Shown here in pieces: positions 20,366 to 30,730 of a stretch of 53,749 bases of DNA. A model generated the notes under the pieces. That model did no database searches. It saw nothing but the letters and a program-made list of their open reading frames with translations, and was not told the DNA's origin. Each line of letters opens with the position of its first letter. Position 1 is the first letter of the stretch. The position numbers and the translations under genes were made by a program. Source of the stretch: Nemertoderma westbladi (taxonomy: Eukaryota; Xenacoelomorpha; Nemertodermatida; Nemertodermatidae). Location: assembly GCA_032718475.1 (NCBI GenBank), contig JAUCBJ010007082.1:1-53749 (forward strand), written 5' to 3'.

Positions 20366-22590
20366 GTGATTAATTATTTATTTTGCAGAATAAATACTTT
20401 AGTTGACTTTAGTTGTACTTTAGTTTTATAGTTACGACATACTATTTGTGCATAGATTACATTAACTTAGCATCATGTCTGAGTCAGATATTGACACTGA
20501 TCCATTTGTCCAACACCCACCGGTCACAGCTGCCCCTCATACTAACATTCCCCCTTCAGTTGACCAAGTTGCTATACTGCCTTTACAGAAGCAGTTAAGT
20601 TAGCAGCTGCAGAAACAGTTCCTGTATACCCTCGAAACAGGATAAGGGCCCCCTGGACTGACAACAAAATTCAGAAGTGCCGAAATGACCTTCATAAGGC
20701 GCAGAAAGAGTCCAGACTCAAACAGACTACAGCGGCCAAGAATGCAGTTAAGGCTGCATCTAGGTCCCTGAACAGGCAGTACTCTGCTAATCTACAGGCG
20801 CTAATAAACCAACAGGTTGATGCCATCAATGATGCTGACGACAGCAGGCAATCATCCCAGGCATGGAAATCGATCAATCTGCTTACTGGGCGGAAAAGCC
20901 AACCAACCACCAAGGTTAAGGCTGAATCACCAGCCGATCGCCTCAATGGTTGGAAAGCCCACTTTGAAAAGCTCCTCAATAATGACAGGGTATTGCCTGA
21001 TAACTTTATAGAAGTAAAAGTGTCTGAGTCTGTACTCCCAGATATTCCCATTGGCGATATCTCCTTTGCAGAAGTGAAGGCTGCTGCAAAGAGCATTAAG
21101 ACCAATCGTGCCAGTGGAGTAGATGGTGTTCCCCCTGAGGTCTTTAAAATACCTGCGTGTTTAAAGCTCATCTATCCCATCATAGTAGACATTCCCAAGA
21201 AGGGCAACCTAACACTCTATGGTTCTTTTCGGGGAATCTCATTGATCTCGATTGCTGCAAAGCTATACAATAGGATTCTATTAAATCGCATCAGGGATCC
21301 CATTGAGAGACTGCTCCGTGGAAATCAGAATGGGTTCCGTAAAGGTCGTGGGACCATGGAGCCCATTTTGGCACTTAGAAGGATAATTGAAGAGTTATCA
21401 AAAAAGAAAGACAGGCATCTGGCTGTTATCTTTGTTGACTTCTTCAAGGCCTTTGATTCAGTCTCTCGCTCACGTATGTTCAGCATACTTTCATTATATG
21501 GGATTCCTGATGAAATTATTGCAGCAATCAGATCAGTATACGATGGTTCGACAACATTTGTGTCTACTGTTGATGGTGACACAGAACCATTTGAAGTGTT
21601 ATGGGGCGTCCTCCAAGGAGACACACTTGCACCATTCTTGTTCATTATTGTGGTTGACTATGTTCTACGCATGCCCTTAGATCATTATAATGATGATGGG
21701 GTGATGATAACTCCACCTACTGGCTCCAGAAGTCGAGGAAATCCTGCCAAGTACCTAACTGATCTAGACTTTGCTGATGACTTAGGAGTACTCTCAGAAT
21801 CATTAGAGGGAGCCCAACGGCTCCTCAGCTCATTAGAACATGCTGCTTCTAGTGTTGGTCTTTTTATTAACTCCAGAAAGACCAAAATTCTGACAGTTAA
21901 CTTTGAAAGTCCTCAGCAAGTCTCTGATCGGATGAGCATAAGCTCAAAGGATGGTATGCTTGAGCATGTGGACGACTTCTGTTAACTGGGATCATGGATC
22001 CGGAAGTCAGGTGAGGACCTTCGAAGGAAAGGCAAGGGCAGCCTTGAATAGGCTTTCCAGGATTTGGAAGTCACCGAGAATTAATCGGAAACTTAAGGTC
22101 CGATTATTTAGAGCAGCAGTAGTTCCAGTACTCCTCTACGGGAGTCCATGCTGGGCTCTAACTGCTGAGGACACCAAATCTCTGGATGGCACATTCACAA
22201 GAATGCTACGCCGGGTACATTGTGTCAAGTACAATGCACACATCTCCAACCAGACACTATATAACATTGGAGGTGTCTCATTGGTTCCCCCAAGCTTGAC
22301 ACTAGAACAAAATCGCCTCCGCTTTGCAGGACATTGCTTTCGCCGTGAGGACCAACCAGTGCATAACCTTGTACTTTGGCAGCCTCATGGATTGAATAAG
22401 CATGGTGGACAGCCCATGACTTTCTTGAGACGCATCTTAAAGGACACTGGCCTTGAAGATGCGGATGATCTAGCAAATGTCATGGGTGATAGGGAGTTGT
22501 GGCGGGGCAATTTTGTTGACAAGCCGGCACAGCATTCTTAAAAATGCAGCTGCAATGCAGCATGCCGATCCTAGTAATAGTGACCAAGTT
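20366..22590 (+). mobile_element. LINE copy with internal deletion
   Basis: Same family as 12.4-14.7 kb. An ORF1-like start (ATG at 20475, MSESDIDTDPFVQ...) runs about 40 codons and then meets the ORF2 sequence at about 20580, so ORF1 and the endonuclease are deleted. The 3' UTR ends near TTCTTAAAAATGCAGC and a CCTAGTAATAG tail. The copia element at 15.18-20.36 kb is inserted just to its left. Confidence 0.8.
20590..22541 (+). pseudogene. LINE ORF2 (reverse transcriptase), better preserved copy
   Basis: One frame runs 20993-21985 and covers RT from NRASGVDGVPPEVFK through GNQNGFRKGRG, FVDFFKAFDSV, GVLQGDTLAPFLF and DLDFADDL to HVDDFC. It ends at a TAA where the other copy has Tyr. A ~57-nt in-frame deletion near 21192 removes residues between IIVD and PKKGNL. 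The C-terminal domain resumes at about 22025 after a short deletion and is open to 22541. Confidence 0.88.
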
Positions 22591-23290
22591 GCGCCACCCA
22601 TCCCCAACAAGAAATCTTGGGACAGGTCCCACATCAGAACAAGGCAATTTACTGGAGGGATTGTAGATAACATAAATGTAGAACCACCCATAGCTAGCGT
22701 TGTACAATTTGAATTTGCATTATGACAAAATGCATTTGCTTTCAAGTGTTCTAAAATATGGCGGGAGTAGAAAAGAAAGAGAATTGGAGATGTGAGGCTG
22801 CCCTGTTTAACTCCCCCGGGCCAGAGAGATGCTGTCTGAGTCTAAAAGTTTCCCAAATCTTAAATAAACAACCGTAGCCAGGTAATAGGAGAGTAAAGTT
22901 TTGCAAATAAAAGGGTTCAGGTGCTCTTTAAGATCACGAAAGAGGACTACGAAATCCACATTATCAAATGACCCAGAGATGTCCAAGCTACAGACAAAGA
23001 CCGTTTGACCTGCTCGCCATTGTTAATCAAAAGATTAAAGAAGCATTGAAAGAATGAGATCTGAACCGATGCTCTTCTGATAAGCAAACTGTTATTCCGG
23101 TATAAAATCTAGCTTCGAAAGGAATTCCTGAAGAATTAGTGATTCCAATATCTTATTAAAAACCATCACTGTTGGTATTGGTCTATAGGATCTGGGTAAG
23201 TTGATATCCCTCTTATTTCCTTTGTAAAGATGCGTAATGATTGTGTCTCCAAAAAACCAAGGGGCATGTCCATGTCCAAACCTGATTCAG
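22590..23290 (-). pseudogene. LINE reverse transcriptase remnant, second family
   Basis: Reading down from 23290 in shifting frames: GDTIITHLYKGNKRDI, SYRPI, FNKILE, QFAYQKSIGSD and CSLDISGSFDNVDF. These correspond to RT fingers and palm motif A of a jockey/CR1-like LINE. Several stops and no recognisable catalytic Asp pair. A dead copy of a family different from the 12.4-kb LINE. Confidence 0.65.
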
Positions 23291-23296
23291 GAGTTT

Positions 23297-23877
23297 TGTA
23301 AGTGGATTCAATTCCCTGCACTATCCAGTGGAAAGTGGGCAAAGTGGCATTTTACCAATTATAGTTGAGAAGGTGACATTACATATAATAATGTCACCTA
23401 ATAACCAACTTAGGCGATACACATCACCAGCCACAAAGAAAGTTGAGAGGTCATAAACCATCTCAGAGGGACAAAGGGGCTAGCAGGGCTAGCACGTGGG
23501 GATGGTGGCAGCATGGAGTGGCAAGATGGAAATTAATCAGGTTAGCCAATGACGGGAGGGGAAAACAGGTGATTGCTACGCATCTATTGGCCAGGCCGCT
23601 CAGTACAGTAGGAGTTTACTAATATGTGTTAACAATATAACCGTTATACTTGTGGATTATGATTCAGTTGGTATCTGTAGAGTTGTGAGACCGGAACGGT
23701 TTTTAACTGTCGTCATTACCGTGCTATTATATTCTGACTGTGCTATTATTATGTTCTGTCATTATAACAACTGACACTAAAAACTCAGTTATTCAAACGG
23801 CCTTCAGCCTCAATATCCAGACTACAACCTTTCAGCAGCCTACGGATGCGGCGACCCGCATAGTACCAAACAACACA
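23297..23877 (+). repeat. LTR-like direct repeat, copy 1
   Basis: Begins TGTAAGTGGATTC, ends CCAAACAACACA. Strongly similar over its whole length to 24183-24761 and in the same orientation. Compared with element A's LTR it lacks the last ~40 bp (up to CCCGCCACA), so it is a truncated LTR. Confidence 0.85.
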
Positions 23878-24182
23878 CAGATGGAGGGGGATGAGTCCCA
23901 AGGGACTGGCGAGAGAGGAAGGGACAACAAAGTCCGAGAGGCAAAATTGAGTGAGTAATGAGGGCGATCGTCTAAAACAGAGACGCCAGATGCCTTGGTA
24001 CAGCTTAGCTCGCAGATGTACCAAGGATGGGTAGTGAAAATAGACCCAGGGGGGCCAGCCTGGAAAGCTGACCCTGAGAAGAAAATTCCACCCCACGTCC
24101 AATACTAGATGGGATTCCAGCGGAATTGAAGTGCACTTAAGGTTGATGCTATCTTCTCACTGGGAAGATAGCATGGGGGGAG
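23878..24182 (+). other. 305-bp segment between two LTR copies
   Basis: Not recognised. It ends in ATGGGGGGAG, a purine run directly before the TGTAAG start of the next LTR, placed as a polypurine tract would be. It may be the residue of a deleted or non-autonomous element flanked by its LTRs. Confidence 0.45.
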
Positions 24183-24801
24183 TGTAAGCGGATTCAATTC
24201 CCTACACTACGCAGCGGAAAATGGGCAATGTGGCTTTTTACCAATTATAGTTGGGAAGGTGACACTACTAATATAATGTCACCTAATAACCAATTTAGGT
24301 GATACACATTGCCAGCCACAAAGAAAGTTGAGAGGTCATAAACAATCTCAGAGGGACAAAGGGGCTAGCAGGGCTAGCACGTGGGGATAATGGCAACAGG
24401 GAGTGGCAAGATGGAGATTAATTAGGTTAGCCAATGATGGGATGGGAAAACAGGTGATTGGAACGCATCCATTGGCCAGGCCACTTAGAACAGTAGGAGT
24501 AACCAATATGTTTTAGCAATATAACCATTGTACTTATTGATTGTGATTCAGTTGGTATCTGTAGAGTAGTGAGAACGGAACGGTTTTTAACCATCATCAT
24601 TACCGTGCTATTATATTCTGACTGTGCTATTATTATGTTCTGTCATTATAACAACTGACACTAAAAACTCAGTTATTCCAATGGCCTTGTGCCTCAATAT
24701 CCAGACTACAGCCTTTCAGGAGCCTACAGATGCGGCGACGCGTATAGTACCAAACAACACACCGGTTGGGGTTTAGCAACCAACTCCTGGATCCCGCCAC
24801 A
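24183..24801 (+). repeat. element A 5' LTR
   Basis: TGTAAGCGG ... CCCGCCACA, 619 bp. The last ~60 bp (GGCGACGCGTA, CTCCTGGATCCCGCCACA) correspond to the end of element B's LTR, and both are followed by similar leaders. That fixes the LTR end. Confidence 0.8.
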
Positions 24802-24853
24802 GTTAAAAACCGACAAAGTCAACATCCACCCAAAGAAAACAACTGTGACAACA

Positions 24854-25539
24854 ATGAGTGAACAACAGCCCCAAGGTCCAGAGGGAGAAACGAGCCCATA
24901 ATTTGAATTGTGGCGATCCGAGGCGGTGGTGGCTGGTGTAGTGTACAGTGCATAGGGCCCTATCTAGTAGATGCAAGGGGGATTAAGTTAGTGGGATGGG
25001 TGGACCCGCACGACGCCGAACCTGAGGTTGATCCCGAAGATTCGGTGTCGTCGGTTAGTAGGAATGCTAGTAAGCATGGGAAAATTAGTAGGACAAACAG
25101 GCAACGAGAGTCCGTCACAACCGAAAAGTCCGCTACATCCTCCGTTAAAGCAAGAAGGGTGTTAGAGATAGATCTGGCGTGTCATTTAGACATAGTCGCA
25201 CTAGACCAAAAGGAACTAGAGAGGCAGTTGGATGAGGGGACTGCGTTGCTAGAAAGGGAAAGGGAACTAGCGAGAGAGTGTAAAGAGAGGGCTGAGAGAT
25301 TGCCGAGAAACTATAGAGAACGGGAGGAGAGAGAAAAGGGTGAGCGTAAAGAATGGGATGAAAGGGAGGCGAACGAGTGCAGAGAGCAAGAGGCGAGGGA
25401 GGCAGAGTTAGCTAATCAAAGTGTAAGGGAGGATAAGGAGAGAGAGAGGGCGGGTAAATGTATGAGGGATCATGTGCATACCCAGTTGAGGGGGTTAATG
25501 CAATATCAGGCGAAGCAAAAACGCCGATTAGAACTATAA
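24854..25539 (+). pseudogene. element A gag N-terminal region, deleted
   Basis: ATG at 24854 gives MSEQQPQGPEGETSP and a stop at 24899; a deletion then joins FELWRSE-type sequence. From about 24950 the frame codes GPYLVDARGIKLVGW, an acidic/Ser-rich linker, and a long charged coiled-coil (ERERELARECKERAERL..., EREEREKGERKEWDERE). It ends at 25539. The same domain order is seen in element B at 27205-28640. Role unknown beyond being the element's N-terminal Gag. Confidence 0.75.
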
Positions 25540-25760
25540 TAATAATAATAATAATAATAATAATGTTGATACTGGTACAGCAAATGATTTAAATATTAAC
25601 AAATAATAATGGTGAAGAAAATAATTTAAATAATAATCCGGGTACGCTAAATAATAATATTGTAAATAATCCCGGTGAAATTAATCAAAATAATGCAAGT
25701 AATAATACAACAAATCAACAGGTTAAGGCTAGTGGCGGTATAATTAATACAAATGTTGGG
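25537..25760 (+). repeat. (AAT)n microsatellite and Asn-codon-rich stretch
   Basis: About nine AAT units at 25537-25563, then AAT-rich sequence that corresponds to the Asn-rich part of element B gag (28770-29140). Confidence 0.8.
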
Positions 25761-26606
25761 GAAGCAGATAATTCGCCTAGCGAGGGCCTACAAGGCCACG
25801 CGGTTGCACAGGGAGGAACGCGGGCGAATAAACCCAGGGACAATAGAACTAACGTTGTCGACTGGAGGAGAACATGAGCACGGGGGCGGAGTGTGGGGGG
25901 GCTACAGGCACCCCGCCACAATCAATTAATGACGAGAGGGGGGGGGGGGGGGGGGGAGGGGCTGAAAACGCTCCACAGATGTCGATGGGAAATGCGTGCG
26001 GTGATTCAAGTGAACCGGGGCACCAGACGGCGGAGGAAAGGGGGGGGGGGGGGCAGCAGACGACGGAGGATAATAGGAGGGCAACGAATATCCGCGAGGC
26101 CGTTCAACCGGGCAGAGGGAGGGCCGTTGGCGCCGTAAGCGGCCAAACTAGAAAACGTCGAGCCCACTAGCTAATAACGGATCCAGTCTATAGTGAGGAC
26201 AGTCTAGGCAAGGCACCAAAAACGGAATACAGCCAACCTAAACCCGAACATAGTGCAGCGAATGCACTTTCGAAGGTGAGGCAGTCGCTACCGTATGCGG
26301 CCACACAGGGGTCTACAAGTCCACAGAGAGCTGGGAGTAGAGCCACACTGTGGCAGGGACAGAAACAAAGTAACAACACAAACAAATACAAACCAAATAC
26401 CCCCAGTAGGCCGAGTCCAAGTAACCAAAACAATCAACCGCTAGATATGAATCTAAGCGCAATACGTGAAGTGCTATATAAGGAACGCTACAATCCCGAA
26501 TACAAATGCCAACTACATAGGTTCGGTACACATAAGACCATAAACTATAAATATTGGCAGGTGTTGCTTAAACAAGATCGAATAGCATACACCGGTAAGA
26601 ATAGAC
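25760..26606 (+). pseudogene. element A gag middle and linker, with DUF1759 deletion
   Basis: 25874-26170 codes the Gly-rich, Arg-rich segment homologous to 29584-29830 of B (GGATGTPPQS, GAENAPQMSMGNA), interrupted by G runs at 25938-25956 and 26040-26053. After the stop at 26168 the sequence jumps to LITDPVYSEDSLG and the linker before the zinc knuckle, so the ~190-residue DUF1759 domain is missing. Ends at the insertion site of B. Confidence 0.75.
26602..26606. repeat. element B target-site duplication TAGAC (left)
   Basis: Matches 35964-35968. The pair brackets TGTTAG...GTCACA exactly. Confidence 0.85.
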
Positions 26607-27135
26607 TGTTAGCTTATCCAATCCCGCTAACACCCCATAAAGTTGTAAGCCGATAAGCAATATTGGGAGCCACGAGATTGGGCAATTAACCAACTCGTGC
26701 CATCCCAATAAGAGTGGGAAGGAAGCACACAATAGAGGGTCAGGGGCCAAACCCCTAACCCAGAGAGAACAGGTGGAGTGAACGGGAACACTCCACGGGG
26801 CGCCAACAAGGGTATCAACCAATCAGAGGGGGGCAAGGCATCGATTAGGTAGTAATTAGGCCAACCGTGTAATATAATCAGTAACCTATTAATCAGTAAT
26901 TCAGTTATCTCAAGTGCAGTAGTGCTAGCTTAGGTTAGTTAGTTTAGATAGGGGAGCACGGGACTTTTAGTTACCGTATCCCGCCTTCCACATATCTATA
27001 TCTATATCTATACCCATCGATTATTATACACCGAACATCAGAACTCATTCACTGTTTCGTTTACTCTTTATACACGGCGGGGACGCGTAAACTAAAATAC
27101 CGGATAAATCGGGATCCCTCCTGGATCCCGTCACA
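26607..27135 (+). repeat. element B 5' LTR
   Basis: TGTTAGCTTATCC ... GGATCCCGTCACA, 529 bp. Its 26782-27135 part is repeated at 35598-35963. The first 175 bp have no counterpart at the 3' end. Confidence 0.88.
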
Positions 27136-27204
27136 GTAACTAAAACCAGCTGCCGCCCCAGATAAGACTCGATAACCACTAGCCACCGAAACCTGCAGAA
27201 GAGG

Positions 27205-28785
27205 ATGAGTCAGTCAGGTGACACGACACCGACGCGGACCCCGGACGAAGACCAAACGATCCGTGAGGCCGCAACCAGGCGATACAGACCCACGACACCG
27301 GAGCCATCGATAACGGGCGAACCGGAAGTTCAAGACGAGGGGAGCCTGGAACAAGAGGTCGAGCCGAGAGGAAGGGAGAGCGAGACGGAGGAAGACGGAG
27401 ATGAGTCGACACGGGACGGAGATCGGCGCACCGATGTCGCCGGCCAGCTACAGGCCGAGGGCGACGAGCGGCCCACCGAAACGGCGACGGTGGGGCCGAC
27501 GGTGCGACGCCGGACGCGAAGAGACGGAGGAGACATCGGTACCGATGTCGCCGGCCAGCTACAGGCCGAGGGCGACGGACGGCCCACCGGAACGGCGACG
27601 GTGGAGCCGCCGGTACGACGTCGAACCCGGAGGGACGGAGGAGAGGTCGGCGACGAGGACGTCGGGGTTTCAGAGCGACTTCGACGGGCCTACAACGCGA
27701 CCCGGAAGCTGATGAAGGACGCCAAGAAGGAAGGGGCGAAGGTAGACGAGGTGAGACTGAGAAAGCGACTAGGTGAGTCGGATAGACACTTTAATTACCT
27801 AATACGTTTTGGGCAGAGAGAACTAGCCGAGGAGAGAGCAAAAGGGGTTGCCGGCGAACTGTTTGAACTATGGGAGTGTGGGAGTATGGAACCTAGCGTA
27901 GCGCCAGTGTACATAGGGCCATACTTGGTCGATGCCCGGGGAGTAAAATTAGTGGGTTGGAGGGGACCCGAGGGGGGCGGATCCGAGGTTAACCCCGAGG
28001 ATTCGGCCTCGTCGGTCGGAGAAAGTTCCGGGAAGCGGGGGAAAGTTAGTAGGTCGGGAAGGCGGAGGGGGTCCGCTGTAACCGATAAGTCTGCTACATC
28101 CTCCGCGAAAGAAAGAGTGGTGAGAGAGATAGGTGCCGCATACCGTCTCAGCATGGTAGAACAAGGTCAGAGGGAAATGGAGGAACGGTTAGAGGAGGGG
28201 AGAGTGCGGTTAGCGAGGGAAGCGGCATTGATTAGAGAAACCGGAGAGAGGGCCGAAAGGGCTTTGAGAAGCCTTAGGGAGTGTGAGGAAATAGAAGAAA
28301 AGGAGTGTAGGGAGCGTGAGGCGAGGGAGGATAGGGAACGCAAAGAGCGTGAGGCGGAACGCAAAGAGCGTGAGGCGGAACGCAAGGAGCGTGAGGTGGA
28401 ACGCAAGGAATATGAGGCGAGAAGGGAAAAGGAACGCAAGGAGCGCGAGGTGAGACGAAGGGAGAGCATTAGGAGTGTGGCGGAGTCGGCCGCCCGGGAC
28501 ACCCAGGAGTGTGAGAGGAGAATGGCAGAGGCTGAACGAGAGCAAAAGGAATTAAAGAGACGCCAGAATGTGCTTGCGGAAGATAAGATTAGACGGGCGC
28601 ACGAGTTGCAACTGGTGCAAGCGTCGCCGTCTGAAAGCGGGGCCGGCTCGAGTATTTTTGGGGAGCCGGGGGCCGTAGATACATTTATTGATACCCCACT
28701 GACAGGGACCGCACGACAGACTCAAAACTGGTGCGACCGTACGGGCGGGGGGGGGGGGGGGGTAATAATGATAATGGTACAGTAG
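27205..28785 (+). CDS. element B Gag N-terminal part (coiled-coil)
   Basis: Start ATG 27205, about 70 bp after the LTR. Residues ~1-150 are low-complexity and acidic, and hold two ~115-bp tandem copies (VAGQLQAEGD..TxTATV). Then comes a basic helical segment (RLRRAYNATRKLMKDAKKEG), GPYLVDARGVKLVGW near residue 240, and a long charged coiled-coil with repeated ERKEREAERKERE (about 330-460). It ends shortly after a 16-base G run (28747-28762), where the frame shifts into the Asn-rich part. Cellular role not recognised beyond being Gag; homologous to A 24854-25539. Confidence 0.7.
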   Translation: MSQSGDTTPTRTPDEDQTIREAATRRYRPTTPEPSITGEPEVQDEGSLEQEVEPRGRESETEEDGDESTRDGDRRTDVAGQLQAEGDERPTETATVGPTVRRRTRRDGGDIGTDVAGQLQAEGDGRPTGTATVEPPVRRRTRRDGGEVGDEDVGVSERLRRAYNATRKLMKDAKKEGAKVDEVRLRKRLGESDRHFNYLIRFGQRELAEERAKGVAGELFELWECGSMEPSVAPVYIGPYLVDARGVKLVGWRGPEGGGSEVNPEDSASSVGESSGKRGKVSRSGRRRGSAVTDKSATSSAKERVVREIGAAYRLSMVEQGQREMEERLEEGRVRLAREAALIRETGERAERALRSLRECEEIEEKECREREAREDRERKEREAERKEREAERKEREVERKEYEARREKERKEREVRRRESIRSVAESAARDTQECERRMAEAEREQKELKRRQNVLAEDKIRRAHELQLVQASPSESGAGSSIFGEPGAVDTFIDTPLTGTARQTQNWCDRTGGGGGGVIMIMVQ

Positions 28786-29165
28786 ACGTGGTTAATATTA
28801 ATAGTACCGTATGGGACAACTCTAATCAAACCTTTATTGCAGGAAATACTTTACCTAGTGGTAGTAATTTAAATTTAAATCAGAACGTCCCTAGTATTAA
28901 TGTAGAAAATAATTCTAATATTAATGTAGCTACGCAAAATAATCCAATTAATCAAAGTAATAACCCAAATTCGAACTTACAAAATAATTTAAGTAACGCG
29001 ATTACGCAAAATAATCCAAATAACTTAAATAATGATCAGCGAGCCCGAATTTACAAAATAATTCAGATAGTGTAGTCGCGCAAGATAATTCAAATGATTT
29101 TGTTTCGAACGAACAAATTAATTCCATTTCCAATACGGGTGCTATTAATGTAAACGCGTCGGGCG
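28763..29165 (+). pseudogene. element B Gag Asn-rich segment
   Basis: Asn-rich low-complexity coding (NNPINQSNNPNSNLQNN). The frame after the G run ends at 29075, but a one-base change near 29040 lets the same kind of sequence continue (NNSDSVVAQDNSNDFVSNEQ) into the 60-bp repeats. So at least one frameshift separates it from both neighbours. Confidence 0.6.
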
Positions 29166-29177
29166 TGTATGGCCAGA

Positions 29178-29480
29178 CAGACGAGGGCCTGGTAGGCCAC
29201 GTAGTTGGTAGGCAGGGAATAGCTGGGTTAGGTAGACCCAGCGAGGGCCTGGTAGGCCACGTAGTTGGTAGGCAGGGAATAGCTGGGTTAGGTAGACCCA
29301 GCGAGGGCCTGGTAGGCCACGTAGTTGGTAGGCAGGGAATAGCTGGGTTAGGTAGACCCAGCGAGGGCCTGGTAGGCCACGTAGTTGGTAGGCAGGAAAT
29401 AGCTGGGTTAGGCAGACCCAGCGAGGGCCTGGTAGGCCACATAGTTGGTAGGCAGGGAGTAGAGGGCCTGGTAGGCCACG
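29178..29480 (+). repeat. 60-bp tandem repeat in element B gag
   Basis: Four and a half near-identical copies coding the 20-residue unit beginning EGLVGHVVGRQGIAGLGRPS. Element A has one diverged copy at about 25775-25830. Recent expansion, frame preserved. Confidence 0.9.
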
Positions 29481-29583
29481 CAATAGCAGAGGGAGAGGCG
29501 GGGGTGAATAGACCCGACCGCGGTAGGCTTGATGTGTCGACTGGAGAGGGATATAGTAGCGGGGTGAGGAGTAGCGAAGTTAG

Positions 29584-30730
29584 ATGTGGCGAATGGGGGG
29601 GGGGGGGGCTACGAGAACCCCACAACAGCGAGTTAGCGGCGAAAGGGGGGGGGGGGCAGAGAGTGTCCCACAGCCGTCAGCGGATAATGCGAGGGCCGAA
29701 CTAGGTAAACCGCAACAACCGGCGACGGAAAGTAATAGGGGGATTGCGAGTATCCCCAGCGGCGTGCGACCGAGCAGAGAGAGACAGGTTGACGTCGTAA
29801 GAGGGCGGACGAAGCGTCGAGCCCGATCAGAAGAGGGAAGAAGAACAGTGGGGTTTAACCGGGAGGTCGACGAGAGATCTCACGAGCGGGAATACTCCAC
29901 TGAAAGGAGAAGAAGAGAAGACAGTAGTAGAGGTATCGCCGCGAACGATAGAAGAGCGAGGACGGATAGCGAGCCGTCGGTAGTTGAGATGAGAACGGAG
30001 AGTCAGTGGGGTCGGACTCCGGGAGATTGCCGTCGCCCCGGAGAGATGCGACCCGGCGAGGCGCACTACGCGCCGAGAGAGGGGTACGCGATGTACCGGT
30101 ACGAAGATGAGAACAGTAGAGGGGGGGGTCGAAGAGAAACTTTCCGACGGAATACACCTATCGATCGAGAATACGGTAGCCGCGGGGAGGATTATTCGAG
30201 AAGAATAAACTTCGATCCCGAACAACACATGCAGACTGTAGGACATACTGTAGGCCTTACTGCACATACCGTAGGCCATACTGAGAGAGGCAATGTAGGC
30301 GATAGGATAGCGTGGACAACGGGATTAAACCCGGAAGTCGCGGAATACATACCGGCGGGTAGGCCAGAAGCTGATAGGCCTATACCGGTACCAGCACAGC
30401 AGTATGACTACAGCATGCAGGGACATAACATATACCCAGGGGAGGGGGGAATTATTGCGGATAGGTGCATGGGCCCCAACATATTAACATCAACCCCAGT
30501 ACCAAACATACCGGTGGGGGGGGGGGGGGGACAGGGTGACATTCCCCCATCACAATATCAACAATATACCCCGATAGGAGCAAGAACAACGAGACCCTTA
30601 GATGAAAATAGGTCGTGTGACACAGACATATGGAGGGGGCCGCTACCCCCGATGACATACCCAAGCCAGAGAAATCGAGAAATAGGACAGATGGAACGCA
30701 CCAGACAGGAGAAACTATGCAGCACCCATC
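29584..30730 (+). pseudogene. element B Gag middle region, Arg/Gly-rich
   Basis: Open frame after a 14-base G run (29595-29608). It codes Arg-rich and Gly-rich sequence (RTKRRARSEEGRRTVG, RREDSSRGIAAND) and then a Pro/Tyr/Gln-rich stretch, with further G runs at 29645-29656 and 30516-30530. Compared with copy C, the frame slips near 30660-30720 just before LEAQAMGMATL, which reads on in the next frame. Confidence 0.6.

Noticed and set aside
23740-23958. 72-codon frame across the LTR copy 1 boundary
   Set aside because: Crosses from LTR into spacer; no homologue in the parallel LTR copy, which is interrupted.
29002-29625. 207-codon minus-strand Pro-rich frame
   Set aside because: Antisense of the 60-bp gag repeat. 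The plus reading aligns with element A gag.
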